Shown here: piece by piece, positions 58,813 through 64,000 of the stretch
Numbering within the stretch: position 1 is the first letter of the stretch
How the letters are laid out: the number at the start of each line of letters is the position of its first letter
Assembly (NCBI GenBank): GCA_022818135.1
Contig: JAFMSR010000015.1
Location: 35,947,143 to 36,011,142 of the forward strand
Direction: 5' to 3'
From: Saxidomus purpurata
Taxonomy: Eukaryota; Mollusca; Bivalvia; Venerida; Veneridae
Length of the DNA: 64,000 bases
The notes under the pieces: model-generated
What the model was told of the DNA's origin: nothing
The model's database searches: none
What the model saw: the letters and a program-made list of their open reading frames with translations, nothing else
Position numbers and translations under genes: made by a program

Positions 58813-59579
58813 AGTTGATCTTACTGTATTCATAATGCTGTAATGGACTTCGCACGGTGAAAACGTTTGGCAAGTTGTTGCTTAAATAACTTAATTATAT
58901 TGAAAACGATTCATTGATATTGTCATTGATAAGAACATTCAAACACAAGTTCATTGTTTAATTGAATATAGATCTTAAATGTGCATACTGGAAAATAACA
59001 GCGATTTAATTTGATGGACACATAACTGATGTTATGTAAGTCTGAGTTTATTTCCAACTACAATATATACGGTGCTTGCGAGAGTCCGACATCATCAGTT
59101 TACAAAAGTTATGATGTAGATTTGCATGCGGTAGATATCTTGGTACACACTAGTATGAATTTCTTGTGTTTTGGTATTTTATAATTTTCGATTGCTTGCT
59201 AATAGGGTGCCAATTTGTTTCACCACAAATCTGCTAGCTTTCTTGAGCACTTTAACATTGTTTCTGTACTTTTATTCGATAGAACTCATAAAATCAATAC
59301 ATTAAGATTAATGGCTTTTTCTAAACTCAGTAATTATATGTTCGAACATTGAATTTATTTATTGCCTTCACACCTAATAGATATCGAGCCTTTCCAATAT
59401 TTACCGACACTTTCTTTAAATGTTCTGAGATGTGCGAGAGAAATATAGATTCCGGTATTAGAAGAATAGGGCAAGTAAAATACGCTGTTAAAATATCTCA
59501 TGTTGGTTTTAATTAAAATCAAATGTGTATATAGTAAAGGTAAATTTCATGTGAATTTATCAGACAGCAGTAGTGATCC

Positions 59580-60200
59580 GGATGATGGCAGATTAAGATT
59601 GCCACCGATCAGGTTCGGATTCCGTCCTTGGTTCTTGCAATGATTCAGACGACAGTGTCTCAAATGAACGTAATTTGTCCAAGACAACAAACAGGTTTGT
59701 TTGACGTTTTGGTGATGAAGTGGTTATTATGAAATAGGAACAGGACATTTCAATTGATGGTTCTCAAAAAGACGTGTTAGAAGCTAATTTATTTCAGAAC
59801 TAGGACTCCAAACGCATTGACTGCATTTAGTGAGGAAACTTTTGATCGATTTTCTGTTGATTCTGACAAATACCTGGAAGTCTCTTCATTGTCTTCAGTC
59901 TAGTCTAAATCTATTTGGTCAAGAGACATGGGTTTTAGCATCGATTAAACAAAAAAAAACTTTTAAATACACCTCGCAAAACGATTGAGAAACTTGCTTA
60001 TAAGGCTCAGCAGTCTAGCCGGCTAGGTATATCCTTTGAACGGCCATAACGTAATAAACCGTATACGCGGGTTAAGACAGGTTTGGTCTTCCATAGAAGT
60101 GACAGTTACCGTATGGAACACGTTTTGTCTGTATGAATTTAAAGCCTTGTCCGACAGCTCCTGAATGTTGAAAACTCAGATGTCTGAGGCAAATGCTGAC
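59580..60200 (+). pseudogene. Possible ORF1 remnant of the DIRS-like element
   Basis: Short acidic, serine-rich reading with stops (for example SGSDSVLGSCNDSDDS near 59610, then FGDEVVIMK) lying upstream of the DIRS RT fragments in the same orientation. Composition and position fit a decayed gag-like ORF1, but no diagnostic motif is present. The region 60200-60890 that follows is open for 241 codons but shows no recognisable domain and is unlikely to be a real gene. Confidence 0.3.
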
Positions 60201-60889
60201 ACTTTAAGACAACCTTGAAAATGACCTTGGACACAATTTTACAAGGTTTGAAACTTTTCATTTTACCAACGTTCGCGTACAGGCCCCTGTGGGATAGCGT
60301 TTTGAGCGCGTGCAAATACTTTTTCATAGGCATAAAGCAGACATGTCGTACTCAAACCCAGGTATATTTACATCTTATGAGAACGCTTAAAATTGACCTT
60401 TCATTGGCAAAAAAAAAAAAAGAAAAGAAGTCCATGCGCAGCTACGCAGACAGGGTGACCCCTGCGCGTGACCTCTGTAGTTGGACCAATGGAAGTTTTA
60501 CTTTCATGTCACAGCTCAATCTATTTGCTGACGTAAACAACACGCGCAGTAAACCGAAAGTAGCATCACGTGATGTACAGTGTTTACAAATACACATGCA
60601 TGTCTGTCGAGCGTTTAACAAAGTATGCCGGCTGTGCAAAGGATATATGTCATTTTATTTCAACATAGTCTTAGCAATTTGGTTGAGATTTTTTTCAGAT
60701 ATATGTGGCAAGAAGCAAACAATCGAACATATTCAAAGCATATACATTGTATTTTCAATAATGGCAAAGTGTTTAGATCAGTCTCGCCGTTCAGGAATAT
60801 TTTATCTTATTATAAGGCGCTCAGCAGCAATATGTGACACTGCTCCATATGAACTTGCTGACAATTCAACTTTAATGCATTATTGCAAT

Positions 60890-62290
60890 ACGTTCCGAGA
60901 TACATGTACCAGTGGGTGGCCGACTGTCATATATTTTTGAAAGACTGGCAGAGCATAACCTCAAACAAATGGGTTCTCGATATAATTCGCAGAGGTTACA
61001 AACTCGAATTTTACGAAAGCCTCATTTTCAGGGCGTAAAACACACCTTATTGCATGTCAGTCCGATCATTTGCTTGAAACATAATAGAAAATCTTTTAAA
61101 CAAAAGTAGAGAAAAACAAATCAAATCTTGTAGCCGGGATTACTAGACTACATCAACTACAGACTACTATCATCTACATCAAATCCTAGCAGGGATTACT
61201 TTTATTTACACTGTCCTGTGACTTTGGAACATGGTGGGGGTAAGAGTGAGGTTGGGTGCGCACCATAAACCGGTTTAAGCTCCCCAGTGGTGTTTTTGCC
61301 ACTGACCGTTCCAAGGCGGTGCCCCACTGTGTTCCTTTAATTGTTCGTTTTGTCCTCGTGTGTTTGCTTTGTATGCTAGTGTGTGTCGGTAGTATATGTG
61401 TGTGTGTGTGTGTGTGTGTACATGATTGTGTGTGTGTTGTGTGTGTGTGTGTGTGTTGGTGGTGTGCACTTCTGGGTGCTGTGGGGCTCGTTTTGGGGAG
61501 GCTGCGTTTTTGGTACGTGGCATTCCCTGTTTGATATTATTTTTGTTTTTTTGTACCCATTCAAGACCTGGCATCTATTGGGAATACTGGCACTGGGGTT
61601 AGTTTACCCAACACCAGAAAGAGCTAAAGAGAGCGGTGTTGACCTTATTATACAGTCAGATCATTGCTCGTCATTATCTAAATAGCTTATGCTTAGACTT
61701 GATTCCAGATGCCACCTGGCATCTCGGGTACAGGAGCAAACATTATAAAGGGTCGATCTCTTCAGTCAGCAGTATTTTCAGTCATATTGACAACAGAATT
61801 ACGGTAGGGGAGGTCACATGAATAGTTACACAGTTCAAAGCCATTGGTTCAATCTCCGAAAGCTTCATCATATAATTGAAGCTGTAATTTTATCAGATAC
61901 ACATTGTCTACCGTATCTGCAATCTCAGAATGTTCTGATTTGTATAGACAACACAACTGTCGTACGATGAATTAATCGTCAGAGGGTACGAGATCGGTAA
62001 ATCTGTGAAATCTGACATGAAAATTATGGTTTCTAGTTTTCAAGATTAAGATACCGGGTATGTTTGAATGAAAGTCATTTGGCAGGCAATAAGAATGTAC
62101 TGGCAGATCGGTTGAACATACACTGTGTCAGGCAAACAGAGTCGTCTTTAGACATGTCAGTAGTGAACAAGTTTCCGTCAGTAGGGTCATCCATTGATAG
62201 ATCTCTTTGCAACACTAGAGAACAAGAAAATTCTCTGTTATTAAAGTTTCTAACAGGATGCCCTGTCAATTGCAAGGCAGAACATGTTTG
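60890..62290 (+). mobile_element. Degenerate DIRS-type (tyrosine-recombinase) retroelement, RT/RNase H fragments
   Basis: Broken coding pieces in several frames. At 60920-60950 VGGRLSYIFER, then one frame over WVLDIIRRGYKLEFYE (60979-61026), resemble the conserved segment just before the reverse-transcriptase core of DIRS elements. After the inserted SINE, TWHLLGILAL (61566 onward), NVLICIDNTTVVR (~61930-61968, followed by a stop) and HLAGNKNVLADRLN (~62076-62117) match DIRS RNase H. The RT catalytic core is missing and there are many stops, so this is a fossil. No tyrosine recombinase part is visible; it is perhaps deleted beyond 62290. The family call rests on motif recognition only. Confidence 0.72.
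61185..61553 (+). mobile_element. SINE-like repeat, copy 5 (longest), inside the DIRS remnant
   Basis: Longest copy, ~369 bp. It starts CCTAGCAGGGATTAC, then GACTTTGGAACATGGTGGGG, AAACCGGTTTAAGCTCC, the TG tract and the shared 3' end. It separates the RT-side and RNase H-side pieces of the DIRS remnant. The 5' block is shared with copy 6, so it belongs to the element and not the flank. Confidence 0.8.
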
Positions 62291-62511
62291 ATTATGCCTT
62301 TTTACATGTACCAGTAAATCTTGTTTCACGGATACTACAACACATGACACAGTTAAAATGCAAAATAATTTAATTTTAAAACATTTTTTTTCTCGGTTGT
62401 TACAAATGTTAGTCGCGTTACCACACAAATTGCCAGCCAGGTCATATTTTCTGTCTCAGGCGAAGGCGGTAGTTTTTCACCAATCATCTCTGTTCTCGAA
62501 AACACTTCTCT

Positions 62512-62835
62512 TTAAAGGGACATACCCTATAACTGATGCCGAATTGAATAACCTCCAAAACATAAATACTAGAAACTTTGGAAGTATTATAACTTAACCT
62601 AAACGTTTCAGCTGCATTCCAGTCATTACCGATAAAATCAGCGGTTTTAAAATAGGCTGCAGTACCGTAAACCATTCAATAATTTATGTAGAGTTGTTGT
62701 ACAATTAATGGGTGGATGCGATTTATTACAGAAGACCACTATATTGATTAATTGTGGTAAAATGAGGCATTTATCGCGGTTCGTTTTTGATATTGTATTT
62801 ATTGATCATTTTACGTTTATTGAACACATTAGTTT
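62512..62835 (-). mobile_element. TTAA-type MITE, reverse copy, distal end degraded
   Basis: Begins TTAAAGGGACATACCCTATA and follows the reverse complement of the 55880 copy (TGCAGTACCGTAAACCATTC, TTAATGGGTGGATGCGATTT). The far terminal repeat is no longer clear, so the right limit is approximate. Confidence 0.68.
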
Positions 62836-63124
62836 TGCTTTAATAAAGGCTAGAATCAACAACAGAAGTAGAAATCTAAGAATTTTCAAAACTTAATTGA
62901 AAATGCTGGTTTTACGGCACCGCTACACTAAATATTTATATTGGAATTTCAAAAGCATATGATAGCCCAGCATTTGAAATATACAGATAAACGTGAGAGG
63001 AATTTATACTGGAAGCTTTTTATATGACTGTATAGTTCTTAAACATGTATTTTCATACAGATTGAAGAACTTCTTTTTTTACCAAAATCTGTCCGCGAGC
63101 AGCTTTGTACCCCAAGCTAAAATC

Positions 63125-64000
63125 ACATTTTTATGCCCCCTCCGTCTGTGCGTCCCCAGTTACACATTCGTGTCCGGACTCTAACTTTGTCATGCATTGA
63201 AGGATTTTAAATAACTTTGCACAAATGTCTAGCACATCAAGACGACGTGTCGCGTGCAGCTGCCTCAAAGGCCAAGAAAAACAAAAATAATATCAAACAG
63301 GGAAAGCCACGTACCAAAAACGCAGCCTCCCCAAAACGAGCCCCACAGCACCCAGAAGTGCACACCACACACACACACACACAACACACACACACACACA
63401 CACAATCATGTACACACACACACGTACACTACCAACACACACTAGCATACAAAGCACGAGGACAAAACGAACAATTAAAGGAACACAGTGGGGCACCGCC
63501 TTGGAACGGTCAGTGGCAAAAACACCACTGGGGAGCTTAAACCGGTTTATGGTGCGCACCCAACCTCACTCTTACCCCCACCATGTTCCAAAGTCACAGG
63601 ACAGTGTAAATAAAAGTAATCCCTGCTAGGTGAATCTCTAACACACGCAATGGAAACAAAAGGCATGGTATGTAAAACACAAAAATACTCGTGTATAAAT
63701 ATATAAAAAGCAAACCTTGAGAACCAAAAAACGTATGTACTCAATGCCTTTGCAGAAGGCAGAGCACCAAGAGAAACACCCTTAAGGGCCCAAGGTCACA
63801 CTTAGAGTTTTTAGGTAATGGAATCCTGTATATTATGCATACATTTGTGTCCAGACTATAACTTTGTCATGCATTGATTGATTTAAAGATAACTTGACAC
63901 AAATGTTCAGCACATCAAGCCGATGTGTCGCGTGCAAGACCCACGTCCCTAACTCAAAGGTCAAGGTCGCACTTAGAGTTTATAGGTAATGGAATCCTGT
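63125..64000 (-). mobile_element. Second pearl-like element, reverse orientation, cut by a SINE and running off the window
   Basis: Starts with ATGCCCCCTCCGTCTGTGCG, the complement of the terminal hairpin and microsatellite side. It then has core-repeat units in reverse (TAACTTTGTCATGCATTG at ~63183 and ~63858; 'AAGGTCACACTTAGAG' and 'AAGGTCGCACTTAGAG' near 63790 and 63964). Spacing is ~174 bp, as in the copy at 3934-5002. The segment 63272-63630 is a later SINE insertion. The other end lies beyond position 64000. Confidence 0.78.
63272..63630 (-). mobile_element. SINE-like repeat, copy 6 (reverse), inside the pearl-like element
   Basis: Reverse complement of copy 5 over nearly its full length: T run as AAAAACAAAAATAATATCAA at the left, CA tract at ~63365-63430, and CCCTGCTAGG at the right end. 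It interrupts a core repeat of the pearl-like element. Confidence 0.82.

Larger units (their letters stand above)
47673..59579. other. Gene-poor region
   Basis: No coding exon found. Contents are MITEs, SINE copies, small palindromes and old duplications; 48867-49140 also resembles 59240-59480 (ATGGCTTTTTCTTAACTC versus ATGGCTTTTTCTAAACTC). Confidence 0.55.

Noticed and set aside
60215..60940. 241-codon open frame on the + strand
   Set aside because: No domain, a poly-A run in the middle, odd composition, and its end overlaps the DIRS RT fragment in another frame. Treated as chance.
1..64000. CRISPR arrays, bacterial operons or phage genes
   Set aside because: The intron-containing genes and repeat types are eukaryotic. 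The regular palindromic array at 3.4-5.4 kb has near-identical spacers, unlike CRISPR.

Overview
The window is eukaryotic nuclear DNA, most likely from a bivalve mollusc. It is AT-rich, with short exons in consensus splice sites, long introns, and dense small repeats. The repeats include 178-bp tandem units carrying the 'GTGACCTTGACC' motif beside a GACGG-type microsatellite, tRNA-derived SINE-like pieces, a DIRS-type retroelement and many palindromic or MITE-like elements. The species assignment is inference. There is one 500-N assembly gap (45113-45612).

Four protein-coding loci are supported, all on the + strand. (1) 10910-14500: five exons of an acid sphingomyelinase-like phosphodiesterase (SMPDL3 type). 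All metal-binding motifs are present and the C-terminus looks like a GPI-anchor signal; the first (signal-peptide) exon was not found. (2) 26471-32658 (gene A) and (3) 35558-41409 (gene B): two tandem paralogues of a family I cannot name, each with eight coding exons and the same series of intron phases. Each encodes a PDZ-like domain, a linker, a domain with the pattern of an IL-1/FGF-type beta-trefoil, and an acidic serine-rich tail, with no signal peptide. (4) 46386-47672: an uninterrupted coding exon for a PKDCC/VLK-like secretory-pathway kinase with an N-terminal membrane anchor.

The tandem pair is the most interesting content. A PDZ-like module joined to a cytokine-like beta-trefoil in leaderless proteins is, as far as I know, not a described architecture, and the duplication suggests an expanding family. 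Gene A appears to carry a one-base frameshift in its fifth exon. Gene B has a non-canonical GC-AG intron at the very same junction. A dead mariner copy lies antisense in intron 6 of gene A.

Layout: 1-3.4 kb non-coding; 3.4-5.4 kb palindromic foldback satellite with a pearl/Helitron-like element inserted; 5.6-9.1 kb repeated non-coding DNA; 10.9-14.5 kb SMPDL3-like gene; 16.3-17.9 kb long-inverted-repeat element with a nested SINE; 18-26 kb repeats and microsatellites; 26.4-41.4 kb tandem PDZ/beta-trefoil genes; 41.4-46.3 kb non-coding with the gap; 46.4-47.7 kb kinase; 48-59.5 kb gene-poor, with old duplications and TTAA-flanked MITEs; 59.6-62.3 kb DIRS remnant cut by a SINE; 62.5 kb to the end MITE, then a second pearl-like element cut by another SINE. 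The four genes show no sign of shared regulation. Nested insertions allow relative dating: the SINE-like repeat is younger than the foldback, TTAA-MITE, DIRS and pearl-like elements it interrupts.
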